In this document: in pieces, positions 8,011-14,555 of the stretch
How positions within the stretch are numbered: the stretch's first letter is position 1
Layout: the number at the start of each line of letters is the position of its first letter
DNA from: Polyangia bacterium
Lineage (GTDB): Bacteria; Myxococcota_A; Polyangia; Polyangiales; Polyangiaceae
NCBI GenBank assembly: GCA_030433055.1
Contig: JAUILJ010000026.1
Location: forward strand, 1 to 20,171
DNA length: 20,171 nucleotides
Direction: 5' to 3'
Translations under genes and position numbers: made by a program
The notes under the pieces: model-generated
Told to the model about the DNA's origin: nothing
Database searches by the model: none
What the model saw: the letters and a program-made list of their open reading frames with translations, nothing else

Positions 8011-8047
8011 AGGGTCTCGCTCCAGTCTACTCCGGGAGCGAGGCCCT
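8011..8047 (+). terminator. Hairpin 10 nt after the di-haem cytochrome gene
   Basis: Arms AGGGTCTCGCTCC (8011-8023) and GGAGCGAGGCCCT (8035-8047) pair over 13 positions, with one T-G wobble and an 11-nt loop. No T-run follows. It may be a processing or stabilising hairpin, or a weak terminator backed by the one at 8101. Confidence 0.55.
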
Positions 8048-8100
8048 CACCCCCAAACCCACGACACCATTGCTTGCTCACGTCTCCACGGGCGCGAGAT

Positions 8101-8145
8101 GAAAGCCTGAATCCGCTTCCTCCCGGATTCAGGCTTTCGACTTTT
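8101..8145. terminator. Bidirectional intrinsic terminator between convergent genes
   Basis: A perfect 15-bp inverted repeat (8101-8115 with 8124-8138) starts with GAAAGCCTGAATCCG and has an 8-nt loop. On the + strand it runs into TTTCGACTTTT. On the - strand the right arm ends in CTTTC. It lies in the 183-bp gap between the convergent genes ending at 8001 (+) and 8185 (-), so it can serve both. Confidence 0.85.
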
Positions 8146-8184
8146 GTAGGCCAGCGTTGAGCCCAGGGGAGGAACCGAGGCGAG

Positions 8185-9963
8185 CTAGTTGCAGGGGCAA
8201 CCAGCCTGATTGAGGCAGTTGGTCAGCTGGACCACCGTATTCAGCGACGTCCCGAACAGGCCGCCGTTGGCGTCGATCACGGGGCGGCAAGTGTTCGGCT
8301 GGTAGCACTGGAAGCCCGAGCAACCCGTGGTCTGCACACAGCCGATGATGTCGGTGCACCCCGAGTCTTGCACGCAGGAATCGAGCTGGTCGTAGCAAGA
8401 CACGCAGCCGCAGACACCGCACTCGTCCGTGGCCAGATCGATGCAGGCCTGAACACCACCGGAGCCTCCGGAGCCTCCGGTCGCGCCCGCTCCCGCCGCG
8501 CCACCGAAGCCACCCTGCCCGGAGCCTCCGGCCCCGCCGAAGCTCGACGTTCCGCCGGTTCCGGCTCCACCGAACCCACCGTTGCAAGTCCCACAGCCCA
8601 GGCTGTCGACCTCGTTCACACAGATCGAATCCCAGCGCTGCTGGCAGCAGAACGGGTCCTGAGTGCACACGCACTGCGCAACCCCCGCGTCGTCGCACAA
8701 CGGAGTCGGATTGTTGGTACAGCAACTCCCCACGGAACCGCCCGAACCCCCGGTGCCGCCGAAGCCAGTCGTGCCGCCCACGCCGGCAGCGCCACCGACG
8801 CCAACCGAGCCGCCAACGCCGCCGGTCGCACCGCTGCCGCCGAAGCCGTTGCCCCCTGCTCCGCCCACGCCGGAATCACACTTGCCACAGCCGAACTGCT
8901 CGACCTCGTTGACGCAGATCCCGTCCCACTGCTGGTTGCAGCAAAACGCGTCCTGCTGACAGACGCAGGCGGCGACGCCTGAAGGATTGCAGCCTGGGCT
9001 CTGCCCGACCGAGCAGCAGTCGTTCTGAGGACCACCCCCAAAGCCGCCTTGACCCCCTTGGCCACCCGCGCCGCCCGTGCCACCGCCACACGCTTGCGGC
9101 GGAGGGCCGCCCCAGCTGGAGGTCTCCACGCAGCCGAGCTCCGCGATGCTCAGATCATTGCCACACAGGCCGTTCGGACGACAACACCCAGGCAACTGAC
9201 CCGCCGGGGTGTCCAGCTGGGGACAGCTGGGATCGAAGAAGCCGGCCTGGTTCTTCGGAATACAACCGACCGGGATCCCCGGCACACCGGCGATGGGGTT
9301 GGTGTCAACGCCACACGCCGAGCCGCTCGGTCCGGCGCAGCATGCGGCCAGATCGATGACACCAAGCACGTTGACCGGCGTGCAAGCTTGCCCGCCACAC
9401 ACGACCCCAGTGCCTCCCGCACCACCGACGCTCCCGCCAAAGCCACCCTGGCCGCCGAAGCCGCCCTGGCCGCCGAAGCCGCCCTGGCCACCCTGACCGC
9501 CAGCGCCGCCCGTGCCATCACACACCTTCGCGCAGAAGTCGGGCTGCGAGCCGCTGCAGAGACAAACCGACCAACAGTCAGGGCACGAACCACAGTCCGG
9601 TGGTGCGCAGCTCGACCCGCCAACGCCCCCCTGGCCGGCAGCGCCGTTCCCACCAAAGCCGCCCTGAGCGCCTGCGCCTGCGGCGCCGTTGCCACCAAAG
9701 CCCCCTTCGGCGCCAGCACCCGCGGCGCCGTTTCCGCCGAAGCCGCCTTGAGCACCAACCCCGGCGTCGCCGCCGAAGGCTGGCGTACCGCCGCTGGCGT
9801 CACCACCCACACCCCCGACTCCAGCCGTGCCGGACGAGCCGGAGGTGCCGTCGTCGTCAAAACCAAGGGGCGTCCGTGAGCCACATCCGTTGATCCAGAA
9901 CACGGTAAGCAGACCGAACAAGGCAGTATAGGGAGAGCGTAAAGGGAGGCTGAGCCGGGCCAT
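8185..9963 (-). CDS. Gly-rich, Cys-rich lipoprotein with duplicated CC-WD modules
   Basis: 592 residues from the ATG at 9963, which gives a clean leader (MARLSLPLRSPYTALFG and lipobox INGC, Cys27). A GTG at 9984 would add 7 residues. Neither start has a good ribosome site. Gly-rich tethers separate Cys-rich islands. Residues 70-111 are three 14-residue repeats (GAQGGFGGNGAAGA type) and 158-175 are three GGQGGF hexamers. The first Cys islands cover about 119-148 and 189-293. Two homologous ~47-residue modules follow at 316-362 and 414-460, sharing the pattern CxC..D.FCC...WD.ICVNEV...GCG.C. Such modules recur in myxobacterial and planctomycete secreted proteins. A last Cys-rich domain (506-592) contains CGVCGCVSC. 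Many disulfides outside the cell are expected. A structural or adhesive surface role is inferred; no enzyme motif is visible. Confidence 0.82.
   Translation of the reverse strand: MARLSLPLRSPYTALFGLLTVFWINGCGSRTPLGFDDDGTSGSSGTAGVGGVGGDASGGTPAFGGDAGVGAQGGFGGNGAAGAGAEGGFGGNGAAGAGAQGGFGGNGAAGQGGVGGSSCAPPDCGSCPDCWSVCLCSGSQPDFCAKVCDGTGGAGGQGGQGGFGGQGGFGGQGGFGGSVGGAGGTGVVCGGQACTPVNVLGVIDLAACCAGPSGSACGVDTNPIAGVPGIPVGCIPKNQAGFFDPSCPQLDTPAGQLPGCCRPNGLCGNDLSIAELGCVETSSWGGPPPQACGGGTGGAGGQGGQGGFGGGPQNDCCSVGQSPGCNPSGVAACVCQQDAFCCNQQWDGICVNEVEQFGCGKCDSGVGGAGGNGFGGSGATGGVGGSVGVGGAAGVGGTTGFGGTGGSGGSVGSCCTNNPTPLCDDAGVAQCVCTQDPFCCQQRWDSICVNEVDSLGCGTCNGGFGGAGTGGTSSFGGAGGSGQGGFGGAAGAGATGGSGGSGGVQACIDLATDECGVCGCVSCYDQLDSCVQDSGCTDIIGCVQTTGCSGFQCYQPNTCRPVIDANGGLFGTSLNTVVQLTNCLNQAGCPCN
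9439..9492 (-). repeat. 18-bp tandem repeat x3 inside the Cys-rich lipoprotein gene
   Basis: Three near-identical in-frame 18-bp units encode GGQGGF three times. The copies are almost identical at DNA level, which suggests recent slippage or recombination within the Gly tether. Confidence 0.8.
9631..9756 (-). repeat. 42-bp tandem repeat x3 inside the Cys-rich lipoprotein gene
   Basis: Three in-frame 42-bp units encode 14-residue repeats of the type GAQGGFGGNGAAGA, with Q/E variation at one position and the last residue changed in the final copy. It lies between the lipobox and the first Cys island and would change tether length if copy number varied. Confidence 0.8.
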
Positions 9964-10130
9964 GGGGCGAAAGATACCAGCCACACCACGTTTGGCCGCT
10001 TTTCCTACGCGATCCGGTCACTCGCGTTCCAGCGGGTACTCTTCAGCCGCTGTTCGATACTGAACGCTTGTTGCAGCTCCGCTACTTCAACGCCGCTCTG
10101 CGCGTGCTGGATGCGTGATAGAAGGCGACC

Positions 10131-11678
10131 ATGCAGAACCCCCATCCAGGTTCCGTTTGTCCTGCTGACGGCCGCGAATTGCCGCCCGTGGAGGCTTCGA
10201 GTCGAGATGACGTGCGCCAGGCAATCATTTCCGCCCGTAAAGCTCAGGTGGAGTGGAGTCAGCTGGGACTGGCTGCTCGAGCGGAGCTGCTGAAGCAAGT
10301 TGGGCGCAGGATTCTGGACAACCAAGAGGAAGGCTGTCAGCTCCTGAGCGACGACACCGGGCGCGGCACGACCGAGTGCCGGATGACTGAAATCGCCAGC
10401 ACCGGGGACTACATCAAGGGCGCAGTTCGCGCCGCCAAGGTGGCGCTAGCCCCGGAGCGCATCAAGCTCTCGTCCCTCGACTTCCCTGGCAAGCGAGTGG
10501 TGGTGGAGTCGGCTCCTCGCGGAGTCATTGGGATCATCGCGCCGTGGAACTACCCGGTCTCGAACTTTTACAAGTCGCTCTGGCCTGCGCTCCTGGCAGG
10601 CAACGGGGTCGTGATGAAGCCGTCGGAGCACACGCCGCGCTCCGGCGCGTGGCTCGCCGCACAGTGTGCAGCCATCCTGCCCGCAGGCCTGGTCGGCTTG
10701 GTGCAGGGCCGCGGAGACGTAGGGCAAGGGCTGATCGACGAAGGCGTGGACAGCATCGTATTCACGGGCTCGGTGCCCACGGGTCGTAAGGTCGCCCTGG
10801 CAGCGGCGGAGCGGTTGATCCCTGCAAGCCTGGAGCTGAGTGGCAAGGACGCCGCCATCGTGCTCAGCGACTGCGACCTCGAGCGCACCGTCATGGGCAT
10901 CGCTCAGTGGTCGATGCACAACGCCGGACAGAACTGCGCGGGTATCGAACGCGTCTACGTGGAGGAAGCCATCGCAGACGACTTCGTCCAGCGGCTCGGC
11001 GCCGTGGCGGACAAGCTGCAGGTGGCTCCCGCGGAAGGGCCGACGGACCTCGGGCCGCTGCAGAACGCCAATCAGCTCGCTATCGTGGAACGCCATGTCG
11101 CAGACGCCAGAGCCAAGGGCGCACAGCTCGTCTCGGGGGGCGAGGCCACTGGGCAGGGCTACGGCTACCGCCCCACCGTGCTCGACCATTGCTCGCCCGA
11201 CATGCTCGTGGTGAGCGAAGAAACGTTCGGTCCGGTGGTCGCGGTGATCCGCGTGGCAGACGCCGCGGAGGCCATCCAGCAGGCAAACGACAGCAAATAC
11301 GGCCTGAATGGCTCGGTCTGGACCCGCGATATCCCGCGCGGCGAAGCGCTCGCGCGGCGGCTGGAGGTGGGCGTCGCCCTGGTCAACAACCACTCGTTCA
11401 CGGGTATCCTCCCGGAAACTCCTTGGACCGGCGTCAAGGAGACCGGCACTGGTATCGCCGCGAGCCGCCACGCGTATCACTCGTTCGTGCGTCCCCGCAC
11501 GGTGCTCGTCGATAGCTCCAGCAAACCCGATCCGTTCTGGTTCCCGGCCAACGACGACCTGGAGGCCATGAGCCAGGCCCTGGTGTTGCGCAACCAGGGC
11601 AGCTTCGGCGCCCTGTTCAAGCTCGCAGGCCTCTTGGGCAAGCGCATCAAGGCCATCAAGGCGCTGGCTCAAGGCTAG
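10131..11678 (+). CDS. NAD(P)-dependent aldehyde dehydrogenase family protein
   Basis: 515 residues. The ATG follows GAAGG with 5 nt spacing. All hallmarks of the aldehyde dehydrogenase superfamily, which oxidises aldehydes to carboxylates, are present: PWNYP with the oxyanion Asn140, cofactor-binding Lys163 (MKPSEH), FTGS (211-214), general base Glu235 in LELSGK, catalytic Cys269 in GQNCAG, and EETFGP (363-368). The length is 15-30 residues above a typical member because of a C-terminal tail from about 480 ending in a basic helix (LLGKRIKAIKALAQG). There is no signal peptide, so it is cytoplasmic. It resembles the succinate-semialdehyde/broad-specificity branch, but the substrate cannot be read from sequence. 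It diverges from the 8185-9963 gene and lies 69 bp before the TPR-PEGA gene. No pathway partner is adjacent. Confidence 0.93.
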   Translation: MQNPHPGSVCPADGRELPPVEASSRDDVRQAIISARKAQVEWSQLGLAARAELLKQVGRRILDNQEEGCQLLSDDTGRGTTECRMTEIASTGDYIKGAVRAAKVALAPERIKLSSLDFPGKRVVVESAPRGVIGIIAPWNYPVSNFYKSLWPALLAGNGVVMKPSEHTPRSGAWLAAQCAAILPAGLVGLVQGRGDVGQGLIDEGVDSIVFTGSVPTGRKVALAAAERLIPASLELSGKDAAIVLSDCDLERTVMGIAQWSMHNAGQNCAGIERVYVEEAIADDFVQRLGAVADKLQVAPAEGPTDLGPLQNANQLAIVERHVADARAKGAQLVSGGEATGQGYGYRPTVLDHCSPDMLVVSEETFGPVVAVIRVADAAEAIQQANDSKYGLNGSVWTRDIPRGEALARRLEVGVALVNNHSFTGILPETPWTGVKETGTGIAASRHAYHSFVRPRTVLVDSSSKPDPFWFPANDDLEAMSQALVLRNQGSFGALFKLAGLLGKRIKAIKALAQG

Positions 11679-11682
11679 GAGC

Positions 11683-11701
11683 AGAGAACCGCGCGGTCTC
11701 T
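11683..11701 (+). terminator. Weak hairpin after the aldehyde dehydrogenase gene
   Basis: AGAG-A-ACCG and CGGT-CTCT pair around a CG centre with one bulged A, followed by TTTCGAGGG. This could terminate the dehydrogenase transcript. The stem is short and the T-run poor. Confidence 0.3.
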
Positions 11702-11710
11702 TTCGAGGGT

Positions 11711-11738
11711 TTGCGCGCCACACAGACTCGGTGATAAT
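11711..11738 (+). promoter_or_regulatory. Candidate sigma-70-like promoter of the first TPR-PEGA gene
   Basis: TTGCGC (11711-11716), a 16-bp spacer and GATAAT (11733-11738) preceded by TG. The start codon GTG at 11748 begins only 9 nt after the -10 box and no Shine-Dalgarno sequence is visible. A leaderless or near-leaderless transcript is possible. Confidence 0.35.
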
Positions 11739-11747
11739 CCCGTCAGT

Positions 11748-12797
11748 GTGAGAGTCCGCCCGCAGCTCTTCTGGCGCAGGCGCTTGGTGATCGCGGCCGT
11801 GATTTCCAGCGCCCTCGAGCCGTCCTTTGCGTGGGCCCAGACGCCGCGAGAAATCGCTGCGGCCCGCAGTCACTTCAAGGCAGCGCGGCAGCTGGAGGAC
11901 GCGAAGAACTGGGAGGGCGCCTCCGCGGAGCTGCGGGCCGCCGTCGCCATCAAGGAGACGCCGGGCCTCCGCTATCACCTGGCCTACTGTCAGGAGCAGC
12001 TCGCCCACTACGCGGCGGCCCTGCGCAACTATCAGCGCGCACAGCAGCTGCTTGGCGAGGGTCAGCAGGCGGCGGACGTCTCCCAGCTGCTTGGCCCGGC
12101 CATCGAACGGGTGCGGGCGCTGGTCGGCGAGTTGACCCTGATCTCACCGGATGGAGGCGCCTACCAAGTATTTCTAGACGGAAATGAAGTAGAGCTGGGC
12201 AAGCCAACGATCGTCGACCCGGGTCTGCACAAGGTGCGCGCCGTGCGCGACGGCGAGGAGCAACGTCACGAGGTCAGCGTAGCCGCGCGAGCAAAGCAGC
12301 GCCTCGAGCTCGACGTCCCCAGCGCCCCGGAGGGGCCGGCGCCAGCACAAGCGACGCCGAGCAATACGCCTCCAGCTCCTCCTGCCACCGCAGCCGAGCA
12401 GAGCTCACTCAAGGCCCCTGTGCTGATCGGGGAGGGCGTCGTCACGCTGCTCGGTCTGGGCCTGGGCATTGGTTTCACCCTTCAAGCCAACAAGGCCAGC
12501 AGCGAAGCGGACGAGGCGCTGGCGGACATCAACGCCAAGGATCCTCAGCGCCAGTGCAGCAGTGACAAGGCGAGCGTCCAGTCGGCCTGCGCTCAGCTCC
12601 AGGACTTCAAGCAGCAGGAGTTCGACGCTCGCGACCTCGCAACCATCGGCTTCGTAACCGCTGGCGTAGGCGCCGTTTCCCTCATCACGACCTGGTTGCT
12701 TTGGCCAGCGCCGCAGAGCAGCAGCGCTCGCTCGGTCGGGATCCGGATCCAGACCGGCGCGTCGACTGGTTCCGTCGAGTTGTTCGGAAGCTTCTGA
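11748..12797 (+). CDS. TPR-PEGA membrane protein (copy 1)
   Basis: 349 residues from a GTG start. The signal peptide (basic n-region RVRPQLFWRRR, hydrophobic core, cleavage after SFAWA at about 30) is followed by TPR-like helices (35-122, including WEGASAELRAAVAIKETPGLRYHLAYC). A PEGA-like beta domain follows (127-190, VFLDGNEVELGKPTIVDPGLHKVRAV). A Pro/Ala-rich linker (191-220), a first hydrophobic segment (224-246), a polar loop with Cys270 and Cys281, a second hydrophobic segment (298-319) ending WLLWP, and a polar tail complete it. PEGA domains are small surface or envelope modules and TPRs mediate protein contacts. This combination is common in myxobacteria and of unknown function. The architecture is matched by the gene at 16049. 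An envelope scaffold role is inferred. Confidence 0.82.
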   Translation: MRVRPQLFWRRRLVIAAVISSALEPSFAWAQTPREIAAARSHFKAARQLEDAKNWEGASAELRAAVAIKETPGLRYHLAYCQEQLAHYAAALRNYQRAQQLLGEGQQAADVSQLLGPAIERVRALVGELTLISPDGGAYQVFLDGNEVELGKPTIVDPGLHKVRAVRDGEEQRHEVSVAARAKQRLELDVPSAPEGPAPAQATPSNTPPAPPATAAEQSSLKAPVLIGEGVVTLLGLGLGIGFTLQANKASSEADEALADINAKDPQRQCSSDKASVQSACAQLQDFKQQEFDARDLATIGFVTAGVGAVSLITTWLLWPAPQSSSARSVGIRIQTGASTGSVELFGSF

Positions 12798-12817
12798 GCC
12801 TCGAGCCGCGACAGCAA

Positions 12818-12857
12818 CCGTCAGTTTGCCTGACGGCTCCTTTCATTTTTTTTTTTT
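12818..12857 (+). terminator. Possible terminator after TPR-PEGA copy 1
   Basis: A 6-bp hairpin, CCGTCA (12818-12823) with TGACGG (12831-12836), is followed after 9 nt by a run of twelve T. The gap between stem and T-run is longer than in a classical intrinsic terminator, so efficiency is uncertain. Confidence 0.4.
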
Positions 12858-12866
12858 GGGGGGGGG
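12846..12866 (+). repeat. T12-G9 homopolymer junction
   Basis: Twelve T (12846-12857) run directly into nine G (12858-12866). Both tracts are exceptional for this high-GC window and both are slippage-prone. They lie about 300 bp upstream of the first DUF4215 lipoprotein start. Confidence 0.9.
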
Positions 12867-13148
12867 AGGCGCGCCCGGGTCGCCTTACGCATCCGCGCGG
12901 TAGCATTTCTGCTTGCGCAGCGCCTCGCCCGATCGTAGCAGCCCGCCCCAGCGGCTCTCGGCGCTCCCTCACCCCCAATCCCGACTCGACCATCGCGACC
13001 CCGACCGGGCGACCGACACAGCGAGGCGAGGCTCACCCGACGTCGCCCATTTTCTGCGCAACTCGGTGCGCCTCCCACCGACATCCCGGTCAGCGCGGCA
13101 ACGCAACGGCTCTGGGAGCCTCAGTGCGCGCGAAGACCCATTTCAACC

Positions 13149-13153
13149 GAGGA
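13149..13153 (+). promoter_or_regulatory. Shine-Dalgarno site deciding the first DUF4215 lipoprotein start
   Basis: GAGGA, 8 nt before the ATG at 13162. It supports this start over the open frame extending back to 12913, because the signal peptide begins exactly here. Confidence 0.7.
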
Positions 13154-13161
13154 AAATCACC

Positions 13162-14469
13162 ATGACCCGTACGACCCTGTGTAGCTTTGCAGCCCTAGTC
13201 TTCCTGCTCCCCACCGCCTGTGGCGGAAACGATTTCACCGCCCCCAAGGGCAACGCTGGAACCGGCGGGACGGCCGGCAGCGGCGGAACCGGAGCAAGCG
13301 GCGGAACCGGAGCAAGCGCCGGCAACGCCGGCAACGCCACGGGTGGCGGCGCCGGGACCTCCAATGCTGGCGCAGGCGGCGCGGCGACCGGTGGCAGCGG
13401 CGGCATGGCTACGGGCGGCGCTGGTGGCGCACCCCTCGTCGACTGCATGGGCCAGGCGGACGGCACGCCCTGTGAAGGCGATGGCGACAACACGCTCTGC
13501 ATCGAGGAAGCGTGCGTTCAGAGCGAGTGCGGCGACAGCTACGTGGACGACACCGCGGGTGAGACCTGCGACGACGGAAAGAACGGCGACGACGCGGACG
13601 GTTGCACCGACGAGTGCAAGGCCACCTGCACGCTGGACACCGACTGCGACGACGGCAACCCGTGCAACGGCAAGGAAACCTGCAACAGCGAGCACGTCTG
13701 TGAAGTCGGTTCCGCGGTGAACTGCGACGACAGCAACCCGTGCACCGCGGACAGCTGCGTGATGGGCGACGGCAGCTGCACCCACCAAGCCTTGGACGAC
13801 GGCACCAGCTGTGGCAGCGGCAAGCTGTGTCTGAGCAGCGCCTGCAAGACCAGCATCTGTGGCGACTCCTGGGTCGACGCGTCCAAGGGCGAAGAGTGCG
13901 ACGACGGCAAGGACGGCGACAACACCGACGGCTGCAAGGATGACTGCAAGTTCACTTGCAAGACGAACGCAGACTGCAACGACAGCAACGCGTGTACCAG
14001 CGACGTCTGCAACACGTCCACCCACACCTGCACGAACACGGACATTTCCGCAGGGTGCAACGACGGCGACGACTGCACGGCAGACAGCTGTGATCCAGGC
14101 AGCGGCTGCAAGGCAACCTTCATCGACGCAGACGGTGACGGCTACTCACCAAACGTGTGCAAGGCGGGAGGGCCGTACGCCACCAAAGGCGGCGATTGCC
14201 GCGACACGGGCACGAACGCCGCGGCCGTCAACCCAGGTGTCACGGGCTACTTCACGGCGGATCACGGAGTGGCAGGGCTGACCGCCTACGACTACAACTG
14301 CTCCAACAAGGCAGAGCTGCAGTTCACCGCCATCTTCGACAAGTGCCAGGCGGGCTCCCCCATCGGCTCTGGATGGAAGACGACCTTCCCGCCGGCCTGT
14401 GGCCAGACCGCCACCTGGCGCAACTGCTTCCTCAACAGCGACGTGCAGCAAACCCAGGCCTGCCACTGA
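13162..14469 (+). CDS. DUF4215-type Cys-rich lipoprotein (paralog 1)
   Basis: 435 residues. Leader MTRTTLCSFAALVFLLPTAC makes Cys20 the likely lipidation site; the -3 residue is Pro, so the lipobox is imperfect. A Gly/Ala/Asn/Thr tether covers 30-92, including a perfect 18-bp DNA duplication. Two DUF4215/Myxococcus Cys-rich repeats of the form CGDxxVD....E.CDDGK.GD..DGC...C...C lie at about 123-156 and 233-266. Between and after them are C.DxNxCT-type Cys/Asp segments. A DADGDGYS loop (322-329) resembles a calcium-binding thrombospondin type 3/EF-like loop. The C-terminal domain contains NPGVTGYF, YDYNC and PACG, and the protein ends QACH. These features point to a disulfide- and Ca-stabilised surface protein. 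Partners are unknown. The next gene is a tandem paralog 86 bp downstream. Confidence 0.88.
   Translation: MTRTTLCSFAALVFLLPTACGGNDFTAPKGNAGTGGTAGSGGTGASGGTGASAGNAGNATGGGAGTSNAGAGGAATGGSGGMATGGAGGAPLVDCMGQADGTPCEGDGDNTLCIEEACVQSECGDSYVDDTAGETCDDGKNGDDADGCTDECKATCTLDTDCDDGNPCNGKETCNSEHVCEVGSAVNCDDSNPCTADSCVMGDGSCTHQALDDGTSCGSGKLCLSSACKTSICGDSWVDASKGEECDDGKDGDNTDGCKDDCKFTCKTNADCNDSNACTSDVCNTSTHTCTNTDISAGCNDGDDCTADSCDPGSGCKATFIDADGDGYSPNVCKAGGPYATKGGDCRDTGTNAAAVNPGVTGYFTADHGVAGLTAYDYNCSNKAELQFTAIFDKCQAGSPIGSGWKTTFPPACGQTATWRNCFLNSDVQQTQACH
13282..13317 (+). repeat. Perfect 18-bp tandem duplication in the Gly tether
   Basis: The unit GGCGGAACCGGAGCAAGC occurs twice in a row, in frame, encoding GGTGAS twice. 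It lies in the tether of paralog 1. Confidence 0.9.
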
Positions 14470-14514
14470 TTCGAAGAAACCACGCAACCCGCTCGGAGAC
14501 CTGCCGATACCTAC

Positions 14515-14543
14515 CTAGCTCCGTTCTTGACCCCCGGAGCTGG
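14515..14543 (+). promoter_or_regulatory. Hairpin abutting the ribosome site of paralog 2
   Basis: AGCTCCG (14517-14523) pairs perfectly with CGGAGCT (14535-14541), extendable by two pairs, across an 11-nt loop. The 3' arm touches the likely ribosome site GGGAG (14542-14546). It could terminate part of the upstream transcript, or mask translation of the downstream gene. Confidence 0.4.
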
Positions 14544-14555
14544 GAGTTTCTTCAG

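Larger units (their letters stand above)
12798..13161. other. Intergenic region (364 bp) before the first DUF4215 lipoprotein
   Basis: No supported gene. It contains the hairpin and T12-G9 tract near its left end, a C-rich stretch with recurring CGACC (about 12984-13016), and at its right end the GAGGA ribosome site of the next gene. An open frame runs through it, but it has no signal peptide or protein-like composition before the ATG at 13162. Confidence 0.65.

Noticed and set aside
9439..9756. Regular repeats that might suggest a CRISPR array
   Set aside because: The repeats are contiguous, in frame, without unique spacers, and encode Gly-rich protein repeats.
10446..12008. A 520-residue open frame on the minus strand
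   Set aside because: It is antisense to the aldehyde dehydrogenase gene and the start of the TPR-PEGA gene, both well supported. Composition is not protein-like.
12913..13161. Upstream extension of the first DUF4215 lipoprotein frame
   Set aside because: The extension is Arg/Pro/Ser-rich and would bury the signal peptide. ATG 13162 has a ribosome site and begins the leader exactly.
14157..14555. Upstream extension of the second DUF4215 lipoprotein frame
   Set aside because: It overlaps paralog 1 in another frame. ATG 14556 starts a proper lipoprotein leader.
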